A stretch of 64,000 nt of DNA. Source: Arabidopsis thaliana. Its lineage: Eukaryota; Streptophyta; Magnoliopsida; Brassicales; Brassicaceae. The notes beneath the pieces are model-generated. The model was given only the letters and a program-made list of their open reading frames with translations, ran no database searches and was not told the DNA's origin. Within the stretch, counting starts at the first letter, position 1. Each line of letters opens with the position of its first letter. A program made the position numbers and the translations under genes. The DNA is taken from contig NC_003074.8 of the NCBI RefSeq assembly GCF_000001735.4, forward strand, positions 3,472,101 through 3,536,100, read 5' to 3'. This document shows positions 10,475-24,330 of this stretch, piece after piece.

Positions 10475-13400
10475 TTAGTAGCCGCCCATCGGTGGCATTC
10501 CATATGGAGGCATTGGAGGCATTCCTGACATTCCTGGCATTCCACCCATTTGTGGTGGTGGACCATACCCGCCACCTCCCATTCCTGGCATCGGTGGTGC
10601 GGGTAGAGCCAGTGGTAATAATTGGGCGTACATGTTCTATTTGAGAAAGAGAAAAAAACGAGCATAAGGTTGTATATTGATTTGTTTTTTAAAAACATTT
10701 TACCGTATGATGTCTGAGTGTAGTACCTGTTGTGACATGACATCCTTCTCTTCCTGTTCTTTGGCCTTCACCTCTTTTTGTGCCTCCAGCTTGTCCTTGA
10801 TTAGCTCATCCACTTTGCCGGAGTATTCTCGGATAAACTGTGAAGAAAAAATGACGGGATCAAAGAGAGTTGATCATAGCGTCAGTATGGTTCCTATCTC
10901 ATCAGGTAGAGGGTATTTTAGGGATTGGAGGATAAATTACCTGGAGGAGATACGGGAAGGCAAAGTCGATCATATTGTTGATCCAAGCAAGTTCTAGAGC
11001 AACGTCTGGTCGGATTAAGTCATAACAGACAAAGAGACATGTAGCAAAGCATTCCTTTTTCCCCTGTAAAACCAGCACAACATACAACAACGGGGATGTA
11101 AATTTCATCTTCAGTACCAATAGTCTTTCTGTTTTACCATATACGGTAAAAAGTTGAAAATAGACTAATGGCTTTCGATGTAATCCTGCCTGAAACCTAT
11201 CCATACCTGTTCAATGAAGTAGACGAGAAGTTGTTCTGCAAGATCATGGTCGCCGGATTGCGAAGCAGTTTCCATACAGTCCTTGTACATGTTATCTTTC
11301 TTTGACAAAGCAATCGATTGCTTCCATCTACCAGCTTTCTTATAGATATAAGCAGCCACACGTCTCATTTCAACAAGCTCGTGTTTCTCAATCTATTTCG
11401 CACCATCCCATAACGATAAATTAGTATTTAAGGGGAAATATAAATGTGTACTCGATAGATAGATTTAAACTCTTACCTTCTGAGCGAGACCTATCTGGTC
11501 AAAACTGTCATGCAAATCAATAGACTCGCGCAACCTGTCATAGTCTTCTTCTTCTGCATATATCTCATTCAGAGCTTCATTTACAGCAGATACATTATTG
11601 CTCTGAACTGCAACCATATATGGCTTAATAAGGCGCAAGTGACCAGCCTGAGATCAGAAACAAGAAATAATCATCAGATATAGATTGTTAAGCCACTGGT
11701 GATAAGTTTTTAACAGAAAATATTAAATCAATGGTCAGCCTCTAACCTTGCGCATAATATCAACGACACGCGTGTGATCTAACCGCAGAGCAAGCACATT
11801 GAGAAGATCGTTGATTATATCAGGGTGCTCTTGCAAGTAGAAGTGAACGGCCTTATAGTAAAGCTCAACATTCGCAACCTTGGCAACAATGTCTTTGAAT
11901 TGCATGTGCTCCCATGCTTCAGGAGAATGATTCATAACAGTGGTTGCAGCATTATCAAACTCATCATATTGAATGTAAAGATAGGTAAGTTCCTGCCAAT
12001 GCTGTTGTTCATCACAGGCCCGGATAAGCTTGGGAATATTGAGTCGAGTAGAGAACAACTTGATGTGTTCCATAAGCTTCTCATAACGATATCTGGCGTA
12101 CAGTACTCCTAACTCGGTGAAGATACCCATGTGAGCACGTTCCAGACCAAGTCCACTCTCCATAAGGGAGATCAATTCATTGAAGCATCCTCTGTTCTGG
12201 TAGTACTCGCTTACTTCTTCCAGGTCATCCACCTATTAAAGCACAAAAATATTACAAAAAGGCATACAAAATTGAAATTGAAACCCAATTATAACTAAAA
12301 AACTTTCTCGGGAACTAGGATCTGTTATTTATCCACCTGTATGATAATGTTAAGTCCACAGATTTGAGCCAGTCGGAATTCCTCAGCATCAACACAAGCA
12401 AAGCAGACTTCCTTCCATGTCTTTGCACTGTTTGCTTTCCTTGCAGCATCAACAGCACCTTGGAACTGTTGCAACTTCACAAGGGTGACGGCTAACTTGG
12501 CCCAATTCGATATGAATGCATATATTATCTTTGCAGCCTCATACAGAGCTTCATCGTACAAACGGTCACCAACATGTTGAAGGTTGGCAACGTTGGGCAT
12601 CAGAATAAATTCTTCAATCTCACCCAACCTTTCAATCTTTGCATAAGCATAGATGAGCTCACTATCCACCTTGGGTTCCTTCACCTTCTGTCTAACCATC
12701 AGAAGGTATCTGACCAAGTCATCATAGACATTAGTATCTTCAGAGGCTCGGATGACCTCCAAGAACTGAGTGGTGTCATCAGCTCGGATAAAGGACTCAA
12801 TAGCATCACTGACTAGTCCTTCCCTGAGCTGTGCCTTAGCGACTTGACTCCAAACAGCATCTTCTTCGACCCGGAAAGCAAACTCAACAGCACGTTCAAT
12901 GCTTCTGACGTTATCCAACAATACGTTGACAGCCTGAACATTTAAGTTAAACTTCTTGAAAATCGCAAATGCTTCCTCATACAATTGAGCATCCACTGCC
13001 ACTTCTCCAACAGCTGGACCATCGAAATTATCCAGCCTGTTAATGTAATCCATAACTCTGGACGGATCTGCCTTAATAGCTGTCAGTATAAGTAGATTTT
13101 GCAGATTGAAATTTCCACTGAAGGCAGAATTTTGAAGCACAATTTTTTCCAGAAGCTCAATTAGCTCATGTGGCAAATCAGCAGTCATGAATGCTTTAAC
13201 AGCTGCAGAAACTTGCTCTGGGCTCTTGCTTTCTGGTAAAGCAGTAGACACAACTTGGTCTATAAGTTGCCTCCTATATTCATTTTCTTCCGTAAGAACC
13301 TTCTCCCAGAGGTCACCATCCATCCTCTCCACTACGTACCTGCAGTTGGAAAATCGTGTGTAAGTAGTCTACAAAGTAACTAGTGTGGAATATAAGTAAG

Positions 13401-16400
13401 AAGTCTAGTAAGCAATAATCAAATACCTGGCTTGTAACTTGAACAAAGAGTTCTTGTTGGTGACATTGATGAGTTCCTCGTCACATTGTCCTCTTCTGTA
13501 TGCCACAACAGCCAGAGTGGGATCACGTTTCTCGCAGTACTTACCCACAACCTTAGAGTCGTAGTAAGGATTGGTGGTCAGGAAATGCTCGGGGTTGTTG
13601 TTACTGTCTATGATAATTTTACCCAAGGCATTATGGACATGCACATCTTGGCTTCCCTCACTAACTAGATGCTCCAAGAACTGAGTGAGGAGACGGAGTC
13701 GATTTCTGAGAAGACATATACATATTAGAGCCTAAAGAACAAAATAGCATACATATGAACGAAATTCAAGATGCTAAAAGGGTTCGCACCTCTTTTCACA
13801 TTCTGCAACAAGGGGTTCAACAGGAAGTAATGAACGAACAGAAAGAATGAGGCCTTTTATAAAATCTTCAGGGCATTCGTCATCAAGCAACTGCCCCACA
13901 ACTAAGGGAGCATTCCCAGGATTCACCTACAAAAGGGATCGCATATATAATTCTTTCATGAAAATCCTACCATATTTAACAAAAGTCTAAAGAAACTACA
14001 TACCTTCTGAACGTAACCTTCAATGTAACGCAGCATGTTGTTTGTGTAGAGGTAATGAGTAAGATCAGGTACAAAGCCAAAACGATCACAGACATTAATC
14101 AAAGGTCGGGCATCAGGAAGCTTAGCTTCCATTAAAAAGTTCTTCGTCTTTTCCGCATCATAAAAGTTAGACTCTCTAGTCACACGCTCAACCTCCTTTA
14201 TTTGACCAGTCTTGGCAGCTGCTTCGATGTACTTGAAGTGAATCTCAGGATCCTCACTATCACACAGAGGGAAGACATTGTAAGTCATAAAAATACAAAT
14301 TGCTGCATGGTGCTTGTTTACAGGAATGACAGCAGGATCTTGATAAAATTACCTCATACTCAAGTATGAACCTAGGAAAAAGTACAGCCCTTCGTACGAC
14401 TTGAATTGCTCAAAGAGTTTAATGCATGCATCAACACCAAGTTGCTCACAGTACTCCTTGCAAGCCTGCAAAGACATGGACACGTCAGTGTCACATTAAA
14501 CAATAAAATTCACATCTTACAACAATACAGCACATACCTGAACGATTATCTGAAGGTTGCCTCTCAGGTTGACCAACAGGAGATCTTTCATGCACTCCAT
14601 TGCCCACTCGCTAGAAAGAGTACCAAAAAACTCGACAAGAGCCTGCAAATTTGAGTAGAGGGATATTCAGCAACTTGAACATCGAGTTGTTTAGCAACCA
14701 ACAATTAGTTCAGAGGTAATACCTGTGGCTCAATAGCATGTGTGTTCACAATTACACGTTTGATATCAGGTAACTCTGAGTAATGCTGCACAAAGCAAAA
14801 GGAAACGAAGTTAGAGGGGAAAAAAAAATACATCTATTAGGCCAAGAATATTAAAGAAGACATTGAGCAAAAACCTTTAAAGATTGGATGTAAAGTCCAG
14901 CCTTTTCACAAAGCTGAGCAACACGAGGCCGGTCATAATGGCTGAACATCCCATTTGCTAAGATTGCATCAGCCACATTAGGAAAGGTTACCAAATTGAT
15001 CTCCAAAACCTGTGTTGAGAGTGCACTAAAAGGTCTAAGAAAGGAAGGTGAGTAGGGAAAGCACAGAGAAGTAAAAGGTGGCAACTCTTTTCAACCTTAG
15101 TTTGCAGAAAAGCATGCTCGGGTAAATTTGGCTTCAGAACATCCAGAAGGAAAGCAGTCGCTTCACGGATCAGATTTCTCTGAATATGCAAAAGTAAGTA
15201 CATTAGCACATGATAGCTCTCTTGTGAAACAAGTAATGAGATACAATTTTATGTACACAGTATATTCTACGTGTTCACCTGAAGGAAAAGATCAGTGATA
15301 GTGTTGTAGTCAACTGGACAACCTCCTTCCATTTGGGACATCATTAAAGCAAAATTTACTGCTCCCTGCAATTAGCAGGAAAAAAAAGAAGATAATTAGC
15401 AGAAAAAAAAGACTATTGATCTTTTACAGGGCAAAAGCTTAGTTGCTTGATAAACAACAGCAGGCCAAAATTTATGACTCTTCTTGTGATTACGGAACAA
15501 GAATCTAGTAAACCAGTCCTTCCACAGTTTAATATGTTGCAAAGTATCAAAAGTGCAGCAAACTAACCTGAGGATCCGTACGGAGTATCGTTTGCAGAAG
15601 AAACATGTAATCAGGTGTGTACCCAACCTAGAGTCACAACATAAAACAATGGTACCTCTTGAGCACAATGACCTTTAGGGTAAACATAACAACGGAGGGG
15701 GCAAACTTTAAAACTTAATTGTTTACCTGCTTTGAATAAATCAATATTTTGTCAAACTCCCTTCGCTCTGCAAAAGCTGCAACGACTTTTGGAGTAGCTC
15801 TAGCTTTGATGTATATTTTTAGAGCAAGGTCATTATCCACAGTCTGAATCAGAAAATATTACCGTTACAGCATACTAAAGAAGCCCATAGGAGACACTTT
15901 AAATGAAAATGGTCATTTTAAGATTACTTTGACAAGGTCTCCGAGTTCTTCACTGCATTCTAACTTATCCTCTGCCAACCAGTTTTCCAAGAGGTTCTTT
16001 TTGTTTTGATTCACAACAAGCCGAGATAGTTCCAAAGACTCATATGAATTGAGCTTCCCTCTAGTCAAAAGGGTCCCAAAATACTGTAACAATGGAGGAG
16101 TTTGCCCTGCTTGTACAGGAACACTCTGCAAAATTGTAAAGTGTGATGTTGTAGTTTCAGACTGGTGTTACAAACATACATTATAGACAACATGTTCACA
16201 GAGGATTCTTTGCTTGAATATGGAACATATACCTGGAATTTGGCCACCGTATCAGGTGTCCGTAGAATGCCCTGAGGAGATTCAGCAGCAAGCTCAGCAG
16301 CCTCCTTGTACTTTGTTTGAGCAAATAACTCTTGGAACCGCTGGACAACCTGTAACATCAAAATTGAATATGAGGAACTTTGCATTAAGAAATGTAATTC

Positions 16401-19400
16401 GAGCAATGGGTTTAGAGGTCTAAGGAGTTTATGATATTTACTAAGTGTTTTTAGGTTAGTAGGGTTTAACTGTGTTTACTTTCAAGTAACCATGGTTTAA
16501 ATAGGTTATGGATCTTTAGTCTCTATCGGTATAAGATGTCTTGGGAGTTTGGAAGAGGTTTATCATCAAATTCACTTAGTTTTTTGTAGAATTTTAACAT
16601 TAACATGTACACCCTCCGTTTCAAAGTGTCATCTTACGATTCAATGTAAATTTTGTAATACATTTATCTATTTACCCCTATTTAAATATTAATTAACAAT
16701 GTGAAATAGAATTTAAATCCAAGAGACAATTGTCTTCTAGGATATCATGTAACATTTAATTATTCTTTCATTTGCTTGAAAATGTCAAAAATGCACTTGT
16801 ATATTGAAACGGAGGAAGCGTCAAATCTCGATTTCTAATTTTCTACATTATTGTTTCTATCAGAATGACCTTTTTCGTCAAATTGGCACAATAATGACTT
16901 CACCAAGAAAATAGATCCACACATCTGATCCAAGATAATTATCACATACCAGATTTTCTGCACCAGGGAGGTTTCCTCTTTTAGCAAGATTGACAGCAAG
17001 TTCCAAATTGTTCAACTGTAATATAAAGGCATAGATTTCTTAGCATGTCATGATGAATAGATAGATTATATAGAGAAGAACAAAGTAAAAGTTGAACATA
17101 CTTGACCACTAATAAAAGGTATTATGGTGGCCTCATTTACTGTTGCCAAAAGAACTTGTCCTCGCCTATTAATGGCATAGAAACCCCCAACTGAGGAAGC
17201 TTCAGACGTTAAGAAAATTGGGTCCGGACTTATCCGATTTCTGTAGATAGCAGAAGCTGTCTCTAGATCATATACAAACAGCAGGCCAAGCTTGGTGATG
17301 ACATAAATCAAGTTAAACTTGTGAGAGACCTGTTGGGAGAAAGAGAAGTCGGTGTCATGAATTTTTCACAAGAAACTTACTGAAGTTAATTGAACAGCTA
17401 ATGCAACTACAAACCTGCATGGCCACAGGAAAATCATCAGCAAAATCTGGGGGGAAAAAGAGATCTGCCTGCTTTTTTGTAAATGATGGTTTCCCTGAAA
17501 AAAAGCCGCCCACCTTTAAACATCAGACTAATACCAACTAACAATAACCATGAAAATATAGAGCAGTAGTTTAAGCTAACCTGGTTGGGCACCAAGTTCA
17601 ATAACATGCAGCTTTGATGTTATCTGCCCAGCATTAAAGCTCTTGCTTGCAAATGATATAAGAATCGAAGGATTCTCATTCCCAGGGACCTATCAATAAT
17701 AATGTCGCTTGTCATACTACAGTTCAAGATCCGACCATGGAATGAAGTAGCAAAGGTATCACATAGTTTACCTTAAACTGAGCAAAAGATGCAGCATGTG
17801 CTTCAAGGGCCTGGCTCCGCTGTTGATCCACAGAGAAAAGCTGCATATTTCCTTTCACCAATTGTGGTCTCTACAGAGGATAATAATGACAAGATTCCGT
17901 CAAAAATATACAACATGACTGCCGTTATGATGTCTTAATTCAACCTAATACGTGGTGCAGGAACCCTACCTCAGGAGAGCCAGGGGCAATTCCAATCAAG
18001 ACCAACCACTTCTCATTAGGAGAGCACTTATAGTTTATAATTTGATTGTTTGCCAAATTAGCCGTTCTATCAAACATCTTAACTGGCTCAGAATCACCTG
18101 GAAATATCGAAGCAAAAATGAGAAACAACATATACATGATATGAAGAAGCTGACAGTAAGTTAAAGATATAAAACCTTCAATTGACCAATGATACACAGA
18201 AGTTTGTGTGACCAGTCCCAGCATCTTAGGTGTGATCCACTTCCAAAAAGCAACCTATAATATCCAAAAAATTCAGACCAGTAAAATCAGAGTCTGTCTG
18301 AAGAGTACAACATGAAAGATAATCGGGTTACAATTTGTTTGCTTCAAAATTCACCTGCTCAGGCATCTGATGTGACTTCAACTTTGCCTTTGCTTCAATG
18401 TTAAATATCTGTAGATGATCCTGAGTAGTTCCTGGAACTTGAGCTATATACGATACGAATTTAAGAAAAAGTTAACAACAAATTAAGGAAGAAATAAGTA
18501 ATAGCTTATACAAGGAAACATCCAGTACAAACCAAAATTTCTAGTTTAACTACACTAAGCTTGAGACACAACACTGCCACGAGAAATATAACACGTGTTG
18601 GAAAACAGAGAGCGCTATACTGATGTTTTCTACAGCATTAAACATGCTATCACCCCAAATCCAGAAAAAGAGTATAGGACTACAACATAAACTCGAAGAG
18701 TGTAGTTACACTTCCATACTACTTTAATAAAAATAGGTTTTCTATCAAGTGACGCATCACAACATGGACAGAGTCATTTAAACTTCAAATAAATCAAAAC
18801 ATCCTATCCGTAATAAATAGCATATGTACAGTTAACAAAATGAAGGAGAAGCTATCAATGGTAGTTCTGGAGAAAACTTTAATAGGAACCACTTATGGGT
18901 CTTATAACTGATCATACACTTCAAAAGGAGAATCTTATGGGTGTTATAAGTGATAATGCGATCGAAGGAAACAGTGTAATACCTTTTAAGGCAAGGATCC
19001 TCGAGTTTGGGTTCATAAGAGCAGAATCAGCAGTTATAGGCCTCCTTAAAGGCTGCATCGGCATATTCATATCGATAATTACAACACTGTTCTGCGGTGC
19101 CGTCTCTCGTACACATATGTACTTATCAGACTCCATAGTAACATTTGTAAAGGTGATGAACTGTTGACCGATCCCAACGCTCGGAAGCTGGAAAATTTCC
19201 AAAACAAAAGTAATCAATTGGCATAGTTCATTAACTTAGTTACAAGATCCGAGTAGATAAGCACATTGCGCAACACAATAACTTAAAACTAAGGACTATA
19301 TACATTCAGATAACACAGATCTGAGCGTCCGCAGAGAAAATCTGATCAGAGAACTTGATCTCAACGATCGGGTAGAATTGAGAACAGAATGAAACTTGAA

Positions 19401-19567
19401 TCAATCATATAACAGTGTGAGCAGAACCAAATCGATAGAAATCAGAGACTACAACTATAGAAACATGTTAATCGTCCAAAATTTTAGCTCGATTCCCGGA
19501 GATTTAAAAACAGAGAACTCACCGTTAGGACCTCCTTCATAATGATGGGCGCGTTAGCAGCCGCCAT
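10475..19567 (-). CDS. CHC1: Clathrin heavy chain 1 (CHC1)
   Basis: The heavy chain of the clathrin triskelion, which coats vesicles at the plasma membrane and trans-Golgi. The gene has about 30 exons. Exon 1 (19523-19567) encodes [15 protein letters not shown]; exon 2 (18983-19187) continues [16 protein letters not shown], the start of the N-terminal beta-propeller that binds adaptors. Propeller exons run to about 17000. The alpha-solenoid of clathrin heavy-chain repeats fills the rest, the largest exon (about 12337-13335) giving typical helices such as [12 protein letters not shown]. The last exon ends [13 protein letters not shown] and then a Met/Pro/Gly-rich tail to the stop at 10475-10477, after the trimerisation region. 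Expected product is about 1,700 aa. I saw no frameshift in the exons read. Locus AT3G11130; the paralogue CHC2 is elsewhere. One intron (about 16351-16948) holds a MITE. Confidence 0.95.
16613..16815. mobile_element. MITE-like element in a CHC1 intron
   Basis: About 203 bp bounded by perfect 12-bp inverted repeats CCTCCGTTTCAA (16613-16624) and TTGAAACGGAGG (16804-16815). Ends containing CTCCGTTTC are typical of Stowaway/mariner-type MITEs. The interior is AT-rich and non-coding. The flanking TA duplication expected for that group is not clear. It sits within the longest CHC1 intron. Confidence 0.65.
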
Positions 19568-20885
19568 GTTTGACCTCAGATCGCGGCGAGAGAATCCGGG
19601 GCCAGAATCAGATCCACGGAAAGGACGGGACCGTCAACGGCCGAGCGATGCGAGAGAAACTAAGGAAGATTTGAAATCGCAGCCAGATCTGAGGCAAGTG
19701 AAGGAGAAAGGTGATGATGGTGGAGAGAGATTCGTTTTTTTCTTTTTGGAAAGTGAGAAATGACGAAATAGCGATCCAATCGGAGTCACTCGTCGAATAT
19801 AAGGAGAGAAACCAAAGGAGAGACGACGTGCTACAAGTGCCTGAGCTGTACGATGTGCTTTTGCCAAAGTTACGGGTTCGGATAGTATTCGGGTCGAGTT
19901 TCAAACCGCGTAAATCGACGGGTCGGGTTTTGTCACGACACACACTACTTTTTGGGAATTTTATGCGTATGTTTTGAGCAATGGTCAATGACTCAATCAT
20001 GGTTAAAAATTAAGATGAACACAAACGAGAACGAAGTTTGAAATAAATTTTCTAAATATGGAGATGAAACAAAAAAAAAAAAACTTTTTACCAAAAAAAA
20101 AAAAAGATATACGAAATTTTCTATTATATCTTATCAAAATTAGGGTATGAAGACCAAAATATTTAAATTTATGTCGATTTAAGTGTTGCATGAAAAAATC
20201 GTATAAGAAATTTACGTCGATTTAATTAGTGTTTAGTGAAGATTGTATTACTTATAATTTTAACTCGAATTAAATGATATAATCAATTTTGATGTATATA
20301 ATTCATTCTCACAAGAAAATTAAAGAGCAACACCAATATGGATCACTAAATAAGTAAACATGTATACGTAGATTTGAAGTCATTCATTGATATTCTGCCT
20401 CAATGAGAGATTAAAAGCCAACACTGTATTTCCTCATTTTCAAAAACAGGATGCTATAAGCGTTTGTGTCACCTTCTAATTATAACAAATAATCAACATT
20501 GGAAAACAAAAGTTATGAAGTAGAATTTGGTTATGATCTCAAAAGACTCAGTTTTAAAGTACATCATCAAAGTCATAGATTCTTCTATATAAAATCTAGG
20601 AGTTGAGTTTAGTGTGATAGAGTCATTGGTGTAACCTAAAAGTTTGATTTTGAAATAGTGACAGTTTTGATATGAGTATATATGAAAAAATTAGTTGAAT
20701 GATGGAGTGACTATCAAAATAGAACATTCTCTGAACTGAATCGAACAAAAACAAAAATATCTCAATGCTAAAATGCTAACAATCCGCTGAAAATCAAAAG
20801 ATTTTATGGGGGAAAAAAAGTAACAACAAGAACTATAGTACCAATTCAACCCAAGAAAGAAACAAACAAATCAAACATCGGTTCG
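19568..20885. other. CHC1 upstream region and spacer
   Basis: CHC1 5' UTR and presumed promoter (about 19568-20000), then AT-rich spacer with poly(A/T) tracts near 20070-20105. The open frames at 19542-20000 lie over the leader on either strand and show no domains. No gene seen. Confidence 0.5.
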
Positions 20886-22499
20886 TCAATCTTTTAAAGA
20901 TTTGATTCTGTATCTGTCAAGTGGATCCCTGAAGAAGAGACGTTCTTGGTACACTCTCCATGCGTACTCCTTGAAACTAAAAGGCCTAAATGCCCTTCTC
21001 TCATCACTTCTTGCTCCTCCATCTTCTTCCTCCTCCTCTGCATACTCTTCTTCTTTGTCGCCGTCACTGATCATATCCTTCAATGATGAAACCATACTGT
21101 CCATGGGAAGTGTAAGCATCAATGTCATTGTTACACACTTTACTGGACCATCTTTTTGTCCTGAACACAACACTGGTCGATATTTCACTCTTTTGACCTC
21201 TCCATTTCTCCAAACCTGCCAATTTTAAGTTGTTTGTTAGCTGTTCAAAAGTTGAAAACTATATTGTAGAAAGCTGTTAGGTTTTGACCTAAAAAAAAAA
21301 GAATTGTTGAATTCTATAGGACACTAAGTACAATTGCGATGTGATGTGTATAAGTATTTAAATATCGGAAATTTCCAAATTCTTATTTCTTTCCCAATGC
21401 CATAAATCTGTTTCAAACGAAAAGTGAAAACACATTCCCCGGTTATGCTCCACAATTGTTGTTGTTGTCAACAATAAATATCGGAAATATCCAAATTCTT
21501 GTTCTCTTTTTGAACGATGCGTTGGAAAACATTTATTTTGGATAATGTTTAAAATACATTAAAACAGCCAGTTAACGGTATAGTGGAATAAAGTTCCATT
21601 ACAAAGGATGATAATTTGATAATTATTTAAGGAAGACAACTAACCAATTAATTATAGATAAATAAAAGAGATATATGTGTTCTGTCAATTGTCAAAAGCA
21701 AAAGAGAACTAACCTGAGCAATGTCACCCAACGTCACAAGAACCGAGTCAACTCGGGGTAAAACGGACACCCAACCAGACTCGGTTAGCAAACAATACTT
21801 CTGTTCCCTTATCTGATACTGTAAACAAACAACAAAAGGATAAAATCCGTTGGTTACCTCCGGTTCATCATCAGGAACACCTTGGTTAACCCACATCAGA
21901 GTATTAAACCGGGTTGAATCATATCCAAACCCAAGTGCATTCGCCAGCATCTCTACCGTCTTCAGTCCAACTTTCTCTAGAGTCCGAGTGAACTCACGGA
22001 GCGAACTCAGATTTAACTCGCTCGAGTCGGTTGAACAGTCGGCGTCAAGGCAAAACGATGGCGTTTCAGCATCGGCTTCGTAGCCTAGCGGCCATTTCTT
22101 CGGAAACGATGATTCCTTCTTCTCTTCACTGAGCTCTAAGAGCGAGAGTGAGTCAGACTCGGCTGCTTCAGCGATCCCAGGAGGGAAAAGAATATCGGAG
22201 TCATCGTTAATGAGTTGGAAATAGCCGAAATCAGTCACGGCGGAGATAAGATCGTCCCATTCAAGTCTATCTCCGGCGGAGAGAGATACCATCGGAAGAG
22301 AAGGGATGGAGCGACGGTTGGGGAGTGAAAGCAAAGGAGGGAGACGGTGGAAAAGACTGGAGAGAGCGTCAACTGCTGTCTCCGATTTGCTGGTGGTGTT
22401 GAGATGTGAGCATGACGGGGTCGGAGGAGGCGCCGCCGTGGCTCCACCGTGCTTGATCAAAGGTTGGTGGTGGTTGAGGTGAGCTGAAGAGAAAGCCAT
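20886..22499 (-). CDS. 2-oxoglutarate oxygenase-like protein lacking the iron ligands
   Basis: Two exons, complement(20886..21215, 21714..22499), giving 371 aa; the donor after GDIAQ and the acceptor before VWRNGEVK join in phase 0. The layout is that of the plant 2OG-Fe(II) dioxygenase (DOXC) fold: a DIOX_N-like part (WDDLISAVTDFGYFQLIND, about residue 83 on) and a C-terminal jelly roll ending WVSVLPRVDSVLVTLGDIAQV. Where active relatives have HTD or HSD, this protein reads GFYPFVVCLQYQ, and the distal H of 'SVxHRV' is replaced in RVKYRPV. The RxS 2OG-binding motif is not seen, and an acidic insertion (DGDKEEEYAEEEEED) follows. An upstream in-frame ATG at 22595 lies before the TATA-like TATATATT, so MAFSS at 22499 was chosen. 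Probably a pseudoenzyme. Locus AT3G11150 by recollection. Confidence 0.8.
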
Positions 22500-24136
22500 T
22501 GAAAGATGGATGTGACTTTGGAAGAGGCAGAGCGTATATGTGAAAACATATGTATAACTTGCGTGTACGCATGGAATATATAAGGCTTTACTCACACGTG
22601 CGGGATTATGTATAACCTAATTTTCTACCATCTTATTTGTAAAAATTAAAAACAATATCACCATTCACCAAGTACATTTATCATGTTTTTTTTCTTTCAA
22701 TGACATAAGTTTTGCATATTTATTTTACAATTATTATGTTATTTTTTCCGATAACACGTTTTTACATGCTTGTTTAAACTAGAGGCGGCAAATATTATTT
22801 ATATGTGGGTTTGCCATTACAGATTTTAGCAATTTTGTTAAGAAAATTGTTATCTAACAACATAGAGGAATGATTAATTACGGAAATTTGTTTTTTGGTT
22901 GAACCGATAAATATTCTTATATGTGTTTATTAGTATTTTAGAATCGCAAAATGAAGGAATACACAAATATAACCAACAGACAAGAAAAACATGATAAAAT
23001 CATCTTTATACAAAATTGATATTTGTTGAATTGTTGATGTGTATAATGAGGAAAATATGATACAAACTAAGTAAAAGATCTTTTGTATAGTAAAAATTTG
23101 GGAAAACGATTCTCTTTTTTGAAATTACCACAAATATTATATTTTACTAAACATGTATTTCCATGTATGAGTAACCTCATCTGTACGTGTATCTATTAGA
23201 ATCATAAAATACTTATCATGAGAATGTATCTGCATAAATAGATGCTGCTAGCTAGGTGTACAGAGAAATACTAAAACAAGACAAATATATAGTTCGAAAT
23301 TCCTATTTTGGTAGTGGAAAATTAATAGAAATAATATTACATTTATTTGGATGTAAATAAAAATAATAACTTAAGGGATTTATTTCGTTAATAAGAAAAA
23401 ATACCTATTAAATAACCAATCAAGCTAGTGTATGGAATGCTGTCATGATCAAAGAGTTTGTAATATAGTTGTTATTTGCATGCGCATATATATAACTATA
23501 TAAAGTTCCTGCACTGTTCCCTTGTAAAGTTTTGGTTAGTTGTCGAAAATATTCTCAACTTTTTCGCGTATATTATTCCTAAATGTCCCTTACTTTGGAT
23601 ATGGTTGTCTATGGACCATGGTATCAATCCAGACTAGTTGCATAATTATCAATCGTTTCTCTCCTTTCCTTCTTAAACGATTTCTTCAAACTTCTGATCA
23701 CACAAACTCGGTGCTGTATCTAGCAGTGTCAATGGAAAGCCTTTGCTTAACTCAACAAGACTTTCAAGTAAAAAGCACCAAATTAAGCTCTCGATGTCGA
23801 GAAAAATACTCGGATCCAGTAATGGAAATCCGTTGGTGGAGTTATGAATTGAAACAGTACTTGTCCGGTGTCGAAGTAAACTGTGTGTGTGATTTACTCG
23901 TTGCGCGACATTTAAATGATTAGGTGGTTATTATTAACAATCCATAAACCAGGCATCAGAATCATCGACAGAAACAGATTCTCTTAATTGATGATTATTC
24001 TGGTCTCCACGTTGAACATTTACAAAGCTTGAAGATAGTTAGGAATCAGACCAGATGCTTTTCCTTAGATCATCCCAAATACTCCACAATGACCGGATAC
24101 AAAAAGCTTGAAGATAATTAGGATTTTTCCTTCTCC
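22500..24136. other. AT-rich spacer
   Basis: Begins with the TATA-like sequence and leader of the oxygenase-like gene (about 22500-22600). The rest is AT-rich. A 127-codon open frame at 23540-23923 (+) has no recognised domain, no clear promoter and no repeat character; it could be a fragment but I do not call it. Short repeats of CCTTAGATC/GATCATCCC type begin near 24050 and continue into the next gene's last exon. Confidence 0.45.
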
Positions 24137-24330
24137 CTAAGATCGATCAGACCACATGCTTTTCCATAGATCATACCACATCTTTTTCGTTAGATAATCC
24201 CACATCTTTTCCTCCCATAGATCAGACGACCTGCTGACTCCCATAGACTCCCATAGATCAGACCTCATACGCAACATCTTTTTCCTTATATCAGACTCAG
24301 ACCACATCCTTGACGTAATCCTAAACCACT
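24050..24330. repeat. Imperfect short tandem repeats in the last exon of copy A
   Basis: On the plus strand, CCATAGATCAGAC/TCCCATAGA-type words and CACATCTTTTTCCTTA-type words recur every 25-35 bases between about 24055 and 24330. On the coding strand they give the recurring SDLWE and KKMW peptides. The array continues past the stop codon, so the coding repeat was drawn from a longer DNA repeat. Confidence 0.55.

Noticed and set aside
22500-22595. Upstream ATG extending the oxygenase-like protein by 32 residues
   Set aside because: It lies upstream of or within the TATA-like region and adds sequence unlike the family; the ATG at 22499 is preferred.
23540-23923. 127-codon open frame (+) in the spacer
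   Set aside because: No recognisable domain, no clear promoter, isolated in AT-rich DNA; evidence too weak for a gene call.
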